Assembly (NCBI GenBank): GCA_023212725.1
Contig: JALBYF010000002.1
Coordinates: 542,071 to 606,070, forward strand
Length of the DNA: 64,000 nt
Reading direction: 5' to 3'
DNA from: Tranzscheliella williamsii
Lineage: Eukaryota > Basidiomycota > Ustilaginomycetes > Ustilaginales > Ustilaginaceae
Shown: positions 54,390-63,908 of the stretch, one piece after another
How positions within the stretch are numbered: the stretch's first letter is position 1
Layout: every line of letters starts with the position of its first letter
Notes under the pieces: generated by a model
Database searches by the model: none
What the model saw: the letters and a program-made list of their open reading frames with translations, nothing else
Told to the model about the DNA's origin: nothing
Made by a program: the position numbers and the translations under genes

Positions 54390-55088
54390 TAAAATGCGGG
54401 AACTCGACAGCTGCACAGCTCCGCGGATGGTAGAAGCCGGAGCCTTAAACCATGTACAGCTGTACACTCGTACACTTTATGACTGTATAATGGTAATGCG
54501 AAAGGATGGTTTATCGTTACGGCCGGGGATCCCAGACCGGATCCACAAGGACTGGCAACGCGCCCCGGCCTGTTTGTCGGCTCTGCTGTTCGGCAGCGTC
54601 GTCACCAGCCCTTCCCGAATGGCAGCCGTTCTGGCCGTAGGCAAGTGACTTTGGAAGCGCTCAGCATCCGTCCGCTGGCGGCGTATGGTCTCCCTCCCCT
54701 TTCCCCCACGTTGGTCCAATTAACACGTCCACGGCTTCTCCACCCCACGCGTCGACCCCTCGGCATTCTCGTCCTGCTAGACTGTGATCCAGGCACCCTT
54801 TCCTATCTCCAGCAGATCGACCCCACCCGCATTCACCTCAGTTTTCCGACCGGCAAAGCGGCAACCGTTCTCTCCTCTCGCGCTCGCTGTCGCGGGCATC
54901 CTTGCGTGCATCCTCTACCCTCTACTATGACCGGCGTTTGGGCTCGAATCACTACAGCGGTGTCTGGCTTCCATTACGTAAGCTTGTGCCGCCCCTCCCG
55001 ACGAGTCCGTACAGAGATTGCCGGCCGAGGTCGCTCCGACGCTCAAGCACTCCCTTTGCTTGTCCATGTCAATGCACCGCCCTCGACA

Positions 55089-55096
55089 CTATAAAG
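55089..55096 (+). promoter_or_regulatory. TATA box of the GH31 gene
   Basis: CTATAAAG about 160 bp upstream of ATG 55257, on the coding strand. Confidence 0.45.
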
Positions 55097-55256
55097 GGCC
55101 TGGGCCGTAGGAGATTGCGTACGCTCTCCGCATCTCCGCAACGCCTCTCTTTGCTCAGCCTAGATATAGTACTTGCTGTGGTCGTCTTGCTGAAGAGACC
55201 CCGCAATCCAGATTCCTCTCAGGAATCAGCATTGACTGCTTGTCCCGCTTGTCAAG

Positions 55257-57242
55257 ATGCTTAAGCAAGAGGATGACTGCATCATCTATCGCCGCGAAAG
55301 CGAAACGCTCCGGATCGAGGCGTGGGGTCCCAACGCGCTTCGTGTCCGCTCGACCCACATGCCTCGCTTCCCTTCGCATGACTGGGCATTGACCGAGCAG
55401 CTTCCCAAAGCTCGCGTCGAAATCAAGCAGAGCGGATCCGACGGCTGGACGCTGGCCAATGGCAGGATCAAAGCCACTGTCTCGCAGCGCGGTAAGCTGA
55501 TTATCGTGGACTCGAACGGGCAGGTGCTCCTGGAAGAGTACGCGCGCAACCGGGACGACCCTTGCGACCCCAAATGCAGCGCACTCTTGGTAGACGCACG
55601 CGAGTTCAACCCGATACCGGGGGGTCAATACCAGGTGACGGCACGCTTCGAGTCGCAGGACCCGGACGAGAAAATCTACGGCATGGGTCAGTATCAGCAG
55701 CCCTACCTCAACGTAAAGGGCTCCGACGTCGAGCTGGCACAGCGCAACTCACAGGCCAGCGTCCCCTTCGCCCTCTCGAGCAGGGGCTATGGCATCTTGT
55801 GGAACAACCCCGCCGTCGGCCGAGCTGTCTTCGGTAAGAACGTCATGTCGTTCGAGGCGCGCTGCACCAGCGTCATGGACTATTGGGTCGTAGCTGGCGA
55901 GACGCCCAAGCAGATCATGGAGGCCTACGCTGCCGCCACAGGAAAGACGCCGATGATGCCGGAGTACGGTTTGGGCTTTTGGCAGTGCAAGTTGCGCTAC
56001 CAGACACAAGACGAGCTGCTCAACGTCGCGCGCAAGCACAAGAAGCTGGGCCTTCCGCTGGATGTCATCGTATGCGATTTCTTCCACTGGCCGCTTCAGG
56101 GCGACTGGAAGTTTGACCCCGTGTACTGGCCGGACCCGAAGGCGATGGTCGACGAGCTCAAGGGGATGGGCGTGGAACTGATGGTGAGCATCTGGCCAAC
56201 CGTCGACAAGCGTTCCGAAAACTTCCATGCGCTACGCGAGGCCGGCCACCTTGTCCGCACGGAACGAGGAGCCAAGATGCAGTCTGACCTGATGGGCGAC
56301 TGTCAGTTTGTCGACTTTACCAATGCCGAGGCTCGTGCTCACGTCTGGTCGATCGCCAAGAAGAATTACTACGACTACGGCATCAAGACCTTTTGGCTCG
56401 ACGAGGCCGAACCCGAGTACGTCGATTACGCGTTCGACAACTACCGGTACGAGGCGGGCCCAGTGCTCGAGGTAGGAAACGAGTATCCGCGTGCCTACGC
56501 GCGCTGCTTCTACGAGGGCCAGGAAGCCGCAGGCCAGAAGAACATTGTCAATCTGCTGCGCTGCGCTTGGGCCGGATCGCAGAAGTATGGCGCCCTGGTC
56601 TGGAGCGGCGACATCGCCTCTTCCTGGTCCAGCTTCCGCAACCAGCTCGCCGCTGGCCTCAACATGGGTCTGTCCGGCATTCCATGGTGGACGACCGACA
56701 TTGGAGGCTTCCATGGCGGAAACCCAGACGACCCGGCCTTCAGAGAGCTGCTCATCCGGTGGTTCCAGTGGGGCGCCTTCTGCCCCGTCATGAGGTTGCA
56801 TGGCGACCGCGAGCCCCGCCAGCCGCAACATGGGACGACCGGCGGTGCAGAGCTCTGCAGCGGCGCCGACAACGAGGTCTGGAGCTACGGTGATGAGGCG
56901 TTTGGCATCCTCAAGAAATACATCCTGCTGCGCGAGCAACTGCGAGACTACACGCGCGACTTGATGCGCGAGGCACACGAAGTGGGCAGCCCCATTATCC
57001 GGACGCTCTTTTACGAGTTTCCCAACGAGGCGCAGGCGTGGCAGGTCGAAGACCAGTACATGTACGGCTCCAAGTACCTCGTCGCCCCAATTCTGCAGCC
57101 AGGCTGCCGCAGCCGAAGCGTCTACCTGCCCAAAGGCGCCAAATGGCAGCAGTTCGGCTCTACCAACAAGCGCTATGACGGTGGACAGACGGTGGAAGTA
57201 CCTGCACCTTTGGACGAGATGCCTGTCTTCGAACGCCTCTAG
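55257..57242 (+). CDS. Cytosolic GH31 glycosidase, probably alpha-xylosidase
   Basis: A 661-aa intronless protein without a signal peptide (starts MLKQEDDCIIYRRESE). An N-terminal beta-sandwich leads into the (beta/alpha)8 barrel. YGMGQYQQPYLN, GYGILWNNPAVG and GFWQCKLRYQTQDEL are GH31 landmarks. The nucleophile is Asp382 in FWLDEAEPE and the acid/base Asp452 in WSGDIASSW; GIPWWTTDIGGFHGG and RWFQWGAFCPVMRLHG follow. The WLDEAEPE form and the C-terminal domain resemble bacterial and fungal alpha-xylosidases, which release xylose from isoprimeverose or xyloglucan oligosaccharides; alpha-glucosidase activity cannot be excluded. Being intracellular, it needs an imported substrate, which the divergent permease can supply. 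Confidence 0.88.
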   Translation: MLKQEDDCIIYRRESETLRIEAWGPNALRVRSTHMPRFPSHDWALTEQLPKARVEIKQSGSDGWTLANGRIKATVSQRGKLIIVDSNGQVLLEEYARNRDDPCDPKCSALLVDAREFNPIPGGQYQVTARFESQDPDEKIYGMGQYQQPYLNVKGSDVELAQRNSQASVPFALSSRGYGILWNNPAVGRAVFGKNVMSFEARCTSVMDYWVVAGETPKQIMEAYAAATGKTPMMPEYGLGFWQCKLRYQTQDELLNVARKHKKLGLPLDVIVCDFFHWPLQGDWKFDPVYWPDPKAMVDELKGMGVELMVSIWPTVDKRSENFHALREAGHLVRTERGAKMQSDLMGDCQFVDFTNAEARAHVWSIAKKNYYDYGIKTFWLDEAEPEYVDYAFDNYRYEAGPVLEVGNEYPRAYARCFYEGQEAAGQKNIVNLLRCAWAGSQKYGALVWSGDIASSWSSFRNQLAAGLNMGLSGIPWWTTDIGGFHGGNPDDPAFRELLIRWFQWGAFCPVMRLHGDREPRQPQHGTTGGAELCSGADNEVWSYGDEAFGILKKYILLREQLRDYTRDLMREAHEVGSPIIRTLFYEFPNEAQAWQVEDQYMYGSKYLVAPILQPGCRSRSVYLPKGAKWQQFGSTNKRYDGGQTVEVPAPLDEMPVFERL

Positions 57243-58761
57243 AAGAGTTTTATGAGAGCTTAGATACAGTTTCGCGATTTCTTCCTGGCGCTCAGCCATT
57301 GTTTAACATGACCCAACGTTGTAACAATGATTTATGAACCACATTTTTCCCTAGATGAACCACAATCTCCCGATGCGAAACTATGATCGAACTGGCTCTT
57401 TCGTCTGGAACCTCGGAATGGGAGCTGGTGAATGCAAACCTTGACCGCCGGGCGCACGCTACTAACAAATCTGGGCCTGCTACCCCGTCGTGCAGACAGG
57501 ACTCCTCCTATCGTTTAGTACTCAAGCACAATACCAAGTCAATATCAAGTCATCGCTGTCCTTCCACTCAGTTTGTGATGCTCTGCTGCACCGATGTATT
57601 ACGCTGGAAGAGCATATGATCTTGGTGGTCTCTCAAAAGACCAAAGCGGTAGGGTTAATATGTTAAATCAAATTTTAGTTCGGCATCGGGAGGTTGTGGT
57701 TCACCTAGGAAAGAGTTTGGTTCATATATCATCGCCCTTGTACCTTGTCTAATCAATCAAGTCAGTAAACTGCTCTCTTGCAGCGACACTATTCCCAGAT
57801 ATACCGCAAAGACATTAATCTGTGAACGCCCGAAATTCATGAGGCCTGCCCTAAGAAATGACATATTTCCGCTGAGCAGCCGTTCTGAAGTTTTAGACGT
57901 GCCTAAACACCTGCTGGGTCCTTCCTGACGTATTTCGGTCTTTGCAGTCTGGTACGTTACTCTACGAAAGGTGTCGCGTTGCGTCTGCGTTCTCACCACA
58001 ATTATTAACTACGCATTTATCCGCTGAAAGGTACAGCCTTCTTGGCACGCCGAAAGCTGGTCCTCAGGTGTCCGAACAAACTCGCACCAGATGCGCAGGC
58101 TTGACTGTAGGAAAAGCAGTGATTCCGCTCAGCCCGGCCACAAAGAACAATCCATGAACCTGTCGCGAACACGCTGTATATGCTAATATTGCTCAGGGCC
58201 TGTCTCTCGCTGCACCAATTCTAGGCACTTAGTGTACTCACGGTTAAGTGTAGGCTCTGATCAAATCTTAATGTGACAAAGCTCGAGGAGCACGCCGTTC
58301 CGTGCGTGCCGACAGCCATGATGTGCCGTGCCGACGACCACGCCGTGTAATTACCGACCTACATTATCCCACCCTTAGGCCACGATATAGCGGGCTCTGA
58401 CCGTGCAAATGAAACTTATAGAACCGCCTAAAATTGTTTCTTCCAGCTCTGCTGCAGCACCTCTAAAAAGCAGTTCCCGCTTGAATCGGCGACTACGAAT
58501 CCTGCTCCTGGACTAAAATCGACTCGCAACAAGAATTCGACCAGAAGACCATGAAAAAAGGAGAAGCCAGAGAAGACTTCAAGGGAAAACACGGAGGGGC
58601 ACCGTTACCATCTTGCGCATCTGGCCTATGCTATACATATGGATGTCATGAAACCTCCCTCTTCGAGTTTGCAAGTAAAGTGAAGCTTTCTATACACCAT
58701 GGAATCTATTGAGTCCCACCAAATGCGTCTGAGCATCCCGAGTGCAAAGCAAGCTCTGATC
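57243..58761. other. Gene-poor region between the sugar and sulfonate gene pairs
   Basis: 1.5 kb, more AT-rich than the left part of the window. A perfect short palindrome TGGTCT-n6-AGACCA lies at about 57628-57645. Short open frames (for example a 54-codon frame from 58551) have no recognisable content. Confidence 0.45.
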
Positions 58762-60710
58762 TCAGGTGGCGAAACGGAAATCGAGCCGCCTATTGCCTTC
58801 GTCTGTCGTCGTTTGCAGATAGTGCAATTGCTCGTCCCGTGTCATTGCATTCCATTTTTTATCGCGTGAGGAGTTGCGCCAACGATAATAGAAGAAGGTC
58901 GCCACTGACGAAAACGGGAATTTCACGGAAAAAATTGTGTCAGCGATCTGTGCTGGCAAGGAAGACGAGATAAACATACCATAAAGAATGCAGCACACCA
59001 CACTGACGATGGCCATTGACAGGTTGCCTTTGCGATATAGGGGTGCATCGGACTCTTGATAGACGTTCGCGCCGATGATGGCAGAGACCTGAACGAGCAT
59101 ATTGTAAATTGCAGCGCTGAGGGTCCGAGTACGGACAGATCCGGATTGCCGCGACACCCACGCCACCTGCAGAGCATGGACATATGGATAGGCTTGCTGT
59201 AAGCTTGCCACCGCCCAGTACGTCCATTTTCCCGCGTTGGCGGAGAGGCCGTAAAGGGCAAAGAGCAGGATGACGTTCCAGATACTTTGCGACATGGCGA
59301 CGAAAGAGCGATTGTCCACATATTCCGATAGCAGCGTAACTAGAATCAGCAACACCAGGCCCAGCGCTGGCGCCGGAACGGAGAGCGCATTGGTCGCCTC
59401 GGTGGTGAAGCCCAACTTTTTCAGCTGCAGCGTTAGGTAGTTGGCCACAGGGTAGACAGGCATCAGGAACAACACACCGATCAAGTAGAGTGGCCATACG
59501 TCATAGTCTAAGACACTGCGCTTGAAGCCTCGCCAGTCAATGCCTTGCCGGTTGTGCATGCTCCCTTTGCTGGGGTCGTCGCGGATTGCACGATTGACGA
59601 TCAGTTTTTCCTCGTATTCGGTAAACCACCCTTTTCGATACAGCCAATTGCGTGTCTGCGTCGGCCCCGCTGGCATTTGCATGAAGGACATAAGTCCAAC
59701 GACGAGTGTGAGCAGACCCTCGATCAGAAACAGGTAGCGCCACCCCGAATGTCCGTCGACCCCACGCAGCTGCAGCAAAGCCAAAGCCAAGAACGGCGAA
59801 ATAATCTTCACTGCATAATTGCTGGTCCAAAAGATCGCAAGACGGAGAGGCAGCTCGGTCTTGGTGTAGAAGTAGGATAAGTACAGGACGAGGTCCGGGA
59901 TGAACCCGCCTTGAAGCATACCAATCATCCAACGCAATGCCAAGAAAGACGAACGACCTCGCATGAAGAATTGAGCGCCTGAGAAGATGCTCCACAGAGT
60001 GATCTGAGCGGGCACCCAACGATCAGGGCCGACACGTTTGCTGATCATCTGTGATGGAACTTCGGCGAGCAGGAATCCCAACTTGAAGAGAGTATTGCCC
60101 AGGTTGTAGTCTGCTTGACTGAGCTTGAGGTCGTCCAGCATGTTGTCCGAGTTGGCCTGTGAAATGTTTTCGCGGTCCAAGTCTAGACAAAAGAACATGA
60201 CAAACGCCCACAAGGCCACACGCAAGTCGATCTTCCTTACAACCTTCCGTTCCTCCCGCCATGTCCAACGGAAGTGTGGATCGAATCGGTGAAGGTTCTC
60301 CCACCTAAGGAGAAAAATTGCATTAGCAACTCCTTCACGAAGGCAAATTCTGACGAAAAGACTTACATTGGATGCGGCATGCTGTGCTTGGCAAACTCGG
60401 CATCATCGTATACCGATGGCTGGGTGGCGACGGAGTCCAGTTCCGCATCTCTCAAGCGTGCGCCACGAGGCCGTAAAAAGGAGCGCAAGCCCGAAGGCGG
60501 CGGAGACTGTGTCGCGAGCGTGGTGACATGTTCGATCGGGCTGGTACTCCAACTTTTGCCTTCCGCATCGTCTTTCTGGTTGTCCATGCTGTCAGTTCCG
60601 TCGCCGACGGTCATTGCTGGAGAGGATGTCGCTCCATTTCTTTTTTCCAGAGGCTCTTCGGCCTCCATGATCTTTTGTCGCTCAGTCGATACCATCTCGT
60701 GAGTGCCCAT
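58762..60710 (-). CDS. MFS anion:cation symporter, Seo1/Dal5/Tna1 family
   Basis: Two exons on the minus strand, 60367-60710 and 58762-60304, with a 62-bp intron (GTAAGT...TTAG); the junction codes Met, then Trp-Glu-Asn-Leu. The product is 628 aa. The first ~140 residues are hydrophilic. Twelve helices follow, with family signatures LWAFVMFFCLDLDRENISQA in TM1, GFLLAEVPSQMISKRVGPDRW, RWMIGMLQGGFIPDLVLYLSYFY, and GWRYLFLIEGLLT. This fungal family imports anions such as allantoate, nicotinate, pantothenate and sulfonates. Because the divergent neighbour is a sulfonate-type dioxygenase, a Seo1-like sulfonate substrate is the best guess, but it is an inference from context. A TATA-like element lies about 47 bp upstream of the ATG. 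Confidence 0.87.
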
Positions 60711-61672
60711 ATATCGTCGATGAGCCTATAGAGTCCATACCCTTCCTAAAGGCTGGCTATATAAGGACTGGCCTTGCCGTACTTAGCTGGTATGTATCGT
60801 CAGCCGTGGAGCAAGCCCAGCTGGTGCCTGAAACTGCGTCCACATCGACCGCCATCCGAGCTATTGCGTGCGCAGAGACATTGCAGGTCATGCTCCAATG
60901 TCCTTGTGGCACAAAACTGCTAGTCTTGCTGCCCACGCTTACAGAGAGAGCAGCCGGAGCACGCCGCATACATATAGCTGAGCACGCCAGACCAACCGGG
61001 ATTCAAATAAGCGATGGAGAACATACATACGGCCTGAGAAGTATCCCGCGACCGTAGCAACTGAACAGGAGTTCGCACGTCATCAGTTGAGGCATGGCAC
61101 AATAGGCATTCTCGAGCTGAAAGCTCTTATCACCACCGGCGTCTTGCAGTCTTTTCCTTGAGATGACCGGCTGGTGGAGTGTCGATTTCTAAGCCAATCC
61201 TTATAAGCGCCACGCACTGGAAGCGCTACGCTACGGGAGCGTACTTCTGTCATGCGCTTTAGCACGCGTTCGATGCCACAAATTGCATGGCTCCACCACG
61301 TGAAAAGAAAAATGACGTGCGACAACGCACTCCTGAACGTGCGGGCCGCGTCGAACCCTTTCTATCTCGTACATGCCACCGCCAATCACAATGCATGTAT
61401 CACACGATGTTTTCAGGAATTGCGAGTCTGCACAGACGTCTTTGCGGGAAAAGAACGGGCTACAGTCCTTAAGGTGCCCACCGTTCCCCCCACGGCAAGC
61501 CATGCTCGGCACTGATTAGCCGTGCCTTAAGCACGACATGGCAGGAACAGATATGATACATGGCACTCAACAGACGTCGCTCGAGATGGAGTCTTCGCAC
61601 TACATAAGAAGCGGGCGGTGATGATCCCTCTTCCCCCACGGTTTTAACTGCACAGTCAAGATCCTTCTCATC
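60711..61672. promoter_or_regulatory. Divergent promoter of the Seo1-like permease / Jlp1-like dioxygenase pair
   Basis: 962 bp. On the minus strand TATATAG (60757-60763) faces the permease. A CACGTG E-box core followed by A (61297-61302) lies in the middle; in yeast CACGTGA binds Cbf1 with Met28/Met4 at sulfur-assimilation genes. Smut fungi may use other sulfur regulators, so this is suggestive only. Confidence 0.45.
61297..61302. promoter_or_regulatory. CACGTG E-box (possible sulfur-regulator site)
   Basis: The palindromic core is flanked by C and A (CCACGTGAAA). The location between two putative sulfonate genes gives it meaning; a single hexamer could be chance. Confidence 0.3.
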
Positions 61673-62809
61673 ATGGCACCTGACATCACCCACGGTATTC
61701 AACAGCAGTCTCAGACCCCCTCGGTCGACCAGCTGAAGGCGAAAGTGGCTGCAAACACCGCTGCCAAGAGCACCAATGTGCGACCTTTGCAGCTCAGCGG
61801 TGTGTTGGAGCAATTCCCACACAACGATGTCACGCCCGTGATTGGTCGCGAGTATCCCACTGTTCAGCTCCGCGAGCTATTGAACGCCAGCAATGCCGAC
61901 GAACTGCTGCGCGATCTGGCCATCACGATCTCTCGTCGTGGCGTGGTATTCTTCCGTGCGCAGGACATTACGCCTGAGGAGCAAAAGAAGTTGACCGATC
62001 GGCTCGGTCACCTCACAGGCAAGCCTGCCACCAGCGGCCTGCACATCCATCCCATCATCAATAGCGAACGCAATGGCGAACAACAGGCAGTCGATGAGAA
62101 AGGAACGGTGAACAAGGACGACACAATTAGCGTCATTTCGTCCAAGTTCCGCAACAGCGTCTACAAGAATTTCCGCGCTGCCAATGCGGCCGAATGGCAC
62201 AGCGACATCACCTTCGAGCCTGTGCCTTCGGACTATACCTCTCTGAAGGTCCACACCCTTCCTCAAACAGGTGGCGACACACTGTGGAGTTCGGGTTATG
62301 AGATCTACGACCTGCTGTCCGAGCCAGTCAAGCGCCTTGCCGATACGCTGACGGGCTACTTTGCTCAACCCCACTTTAACGAAGCAGCTGCACGGGGCGG
62401 TTTCCGCGTCCATCCGGGCCCACGCGGCTCGCCACTAAACGTAGGCGAGGCGCTCGAAGCCCACCACCCCTTTGTCCGTACTAATCCAGTCACAGGCTGG
62501 AAGTCGGTCTTTGGTTTGGGCAGCCACTTCCAGTCAATTGAAGGCGTGACTAAACGGGAGAGCGAGCTGCTGAAAGGCTACATCCTTGAGCTCGTCACAT
62601 CTAGCCACTCGGCTCAGGTACGCTTCAAATGGGGCAAGAACGACCTTGCTATCTGGGATAACCGATCCGTCTTCCATGCCGCCACACCCGACTATGAAGG
62701 GCTAGGCGATCGTGCCGGTGTTCGTGCCGTGTCGCTGGGCGAAAAACCGTTCTTTGACCCAAGCTCCACCTCCCGACGCGAAGAGCTGGGCCATGGCAAA
62801 CTGATCTGA
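61673..62809 (+). CDS. 2-oxoglutarate/Fe(II) dioxygenase of the TauD/Jlp1 sulfonate family
   Basis: A 378-aa intronless protein. The facial triad is complete: H176 and D178 in the WHSDITFEP motif, and H335 in VFHAATPDY; the distal Arg that binds 2-oxoglutarate lies in DRAGVRAVSLGE. The entry segments VIGREYPTVQLREL and SRRGVVFFRAQDITPEEQKKL and the HPFVRTNPVTGWKSVFG block match fungal Jlp1/TauD-like enzymes. Such enzymes hydroxylate the carbon next to a sulfonate (taurine, isethionate and others), releasing sulfite for assimilation and an aldehyde. Related members act on alkyl sulfates or on 2,4-D-like substrates, so substrate remains inferred. The cytosolic location follows from the absence of a leader. 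It is the gene nearest the telomere-like end. Confidence 0.9.
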   Translation: MAPDITHGIQQQSQTPSVDQLKAKVAANTAAKSTNVRPLQLSGVLEQFPHNDVTPVIGREYPTVQLRELLNASNADELLRDLAITISRRGVVFFRAQDITPEEQKKLTDRLGHLTGKPATSGLHIHPIINSERNGEQQAVDEKGTVNKDDTISVISSKFRNSVYKNFRAANAAEWHSDITFEPVPSDYTSLKVHTLPQTGGDTLWSSGYEIYDLLSEPVKRLADTLTGYFAQPHFNEAAARGGFRVHPGPRGSPLNVGEALEAHHPFVRTNPVTGWKSVFGLGSHFQSIEGVTKRESELLKGYILELVTSSHSAQVRFKWGKNDLAIWDNRSVFHAATPDYEGLGDRAGVRAVSLGEKPFFDPSSTSRREELGHGKLI

Positions 62810-63600
62810 TAAACTAAGTGTCTGTCGAGAGGATTTAGGGCTTGTAGGGATATACATGCACGTCTTTCCTATACTCGCACCCTTGTAGGTAGCAATCTAA
62901 AAGATGAACGCTGAGGAAGAGATGCAGGCTTAGCCCATGTTTGTGCATGGAGATGGCATCGGAACAGCAAAAGGATGTTCGATTTCTACAAGTCTATCCT
63001 TCCCCCCGCCCTACATTGTGTTGCATCCCGCCTCCTGGGATAGATGCTATTCTATTGGCCGCACCTCAGGTGTTGTCGTTCCTTCATTTACACAGACGCA
63101 CGGTAGAGGCCCACAAGAGAAGTCACCTTTGCCAAACTCCTTGTTATAGGGTGCCCCAGGTCGCCGCTGAAGACGCAAGGGACAGCTGCGCCATTACAGC
63201 TGTGGTCATGGCGATGGGATCAATGCCATTGCCTATATGTTCATTTCAGACAGGTTCTGGGGATATGAAGTCCCACCATGAAGTGGCAGTAGTGGGCTAC
63301 CCACATCACGGGTGGAAGAATAAGGGCAATGTTACAGCCACACCCGCTTCCGTTATCCCCACACTAAACGAGTTAGCGAAACGTTGAGGGAGAGTGAGGC
63401 TAGGGTACTCGCTATCATGAATGGCAAGCTCGCATTGGACTATGTTCTTACAAGGCACTTCCCAAAAGTCCCTCCGACACCATGAAATCTGTACTAATGG
63501 GAAGTGTACAGGACATGTAAAGGAAGGTGTATGCAAAGTCTGACGGTACCGTGTTCTACGGTCAAGGAGATATGGCTGCTCAAAGTTTGGGACTGTACTT
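62810..63600. other. Gene-free DNA between the dioxygenase gene and the subtelomeric repeats
   Basis: About 790 bp with no supportable gene, RNA or known element. Small open frames have random composition. Confidence 0.45.
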
Positions 63601-63820
63601 TAAGTTCAGTGAACTTCGGTCAACTTAGGTCAAGTTCGGTGAAGTTCGGTAAAGTTCAGTTGAAGTGCAGGAAGTTTGTTTGAAGTGCAGGAAGTTCATG
63701 TGAACTTCTGTGAACCTAGGCTGAACTTCAGCAACTACCACTGAACCTACAACAAGTGTGGTGAACTTCGACCAACTTCAGTCAAGGTCAAGTCAACTAC
63801 CAGCAACATGGGTGAAGGTA
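63601..63820. repeat. Degenerate 10-bp-period subtelomeric repeat
   Basis: About 22 consecutive decamers in one register, variants of (G/C)AAGTTCGGT and TGAACTTC(A/G)G. Units at 63601-63660 are the cleanest (TAAGTTCAGT, GAACTTCGGT, CAACTTAGGT, CAAGTTCGGT, GAAGTTCGGT, AAAGTTCAGT). The core GAACTTC is the reverse complement of GAAGTTC, so both orientations alternate. A 20-bp block (TGAAGTGCAG + GAAGTT) is duplicated at 63661 and 63681. The array ends ten bases before the telomere-like repeats. Confidence 0.8.
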
Positions 63821-63830
63821 CTTTATGGGG

Positions 63831-63908
63831 TTGGGGTTGGGGTTGGGGTTGGGGTTGGGGTTGGGGTTGGGGTTGGGGTTGGGGTTGGGGTTGGGGTTAG
63901 GGTTAGGG
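63831..63908 (+). repeat. Telomere-like array: 11 x TTGGGG then 2 x TTAGGG
   Basis: Eleven perfect TTGGGG units (63831-63896) run directly into two TTAGGG units (63897-63908), then the sequence becomes non-repetitive (TTCGTATACC...). The G-rich strand points to the right, the orientation expected at a right chromosome end. TTAGGG is the usual fungal telomere repeat; the TTGGGG units are a variant. Confidence 0.93.

Larger units (their letters stand above)
53746..55256. promoter_or_regulatory. Divergent promoter of the sugar permease / GH31 pair with Mig1/CreA-like sites
   Basis: 1.5 kb. Matches to the SYGGRG core of CreA/Mig1 sites occur at 54261-54266 and 54271-54276 (GTGGGG), 54372-54377 (CCCCAC), 54384-54389 (GCGGGG, preceded by five T, the full W5-SYGGGG form) and 54704-54709 (CCCCAC). 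TATA-like elements face each gene: CATATAAAG on the minus strand at ~53838-53846 and CTATAAAG at 55089-55096. This suggests glucose repression of both genes. Confidence 0.55.

Noticed and set aside
56232..57299. 355-codon antisense frame over the GH31 gene
   Set aside because: Covers the conserved catalytic region of GH31 on the opposite strand and has no family features.
57628..57645. TGGTCT/AGACCA palindrome as a transcription terminator
   Set aside because: Hairpin terminators are a bacterial feature; in this eukaryotic context a short palindrome is not evidence of one.
58551..58715. 54-codon frame starting MKKGEARED between GH31 and the permease
   Set aside because: Short, no homology features, and no promoter or splicing evidence; likely chance.
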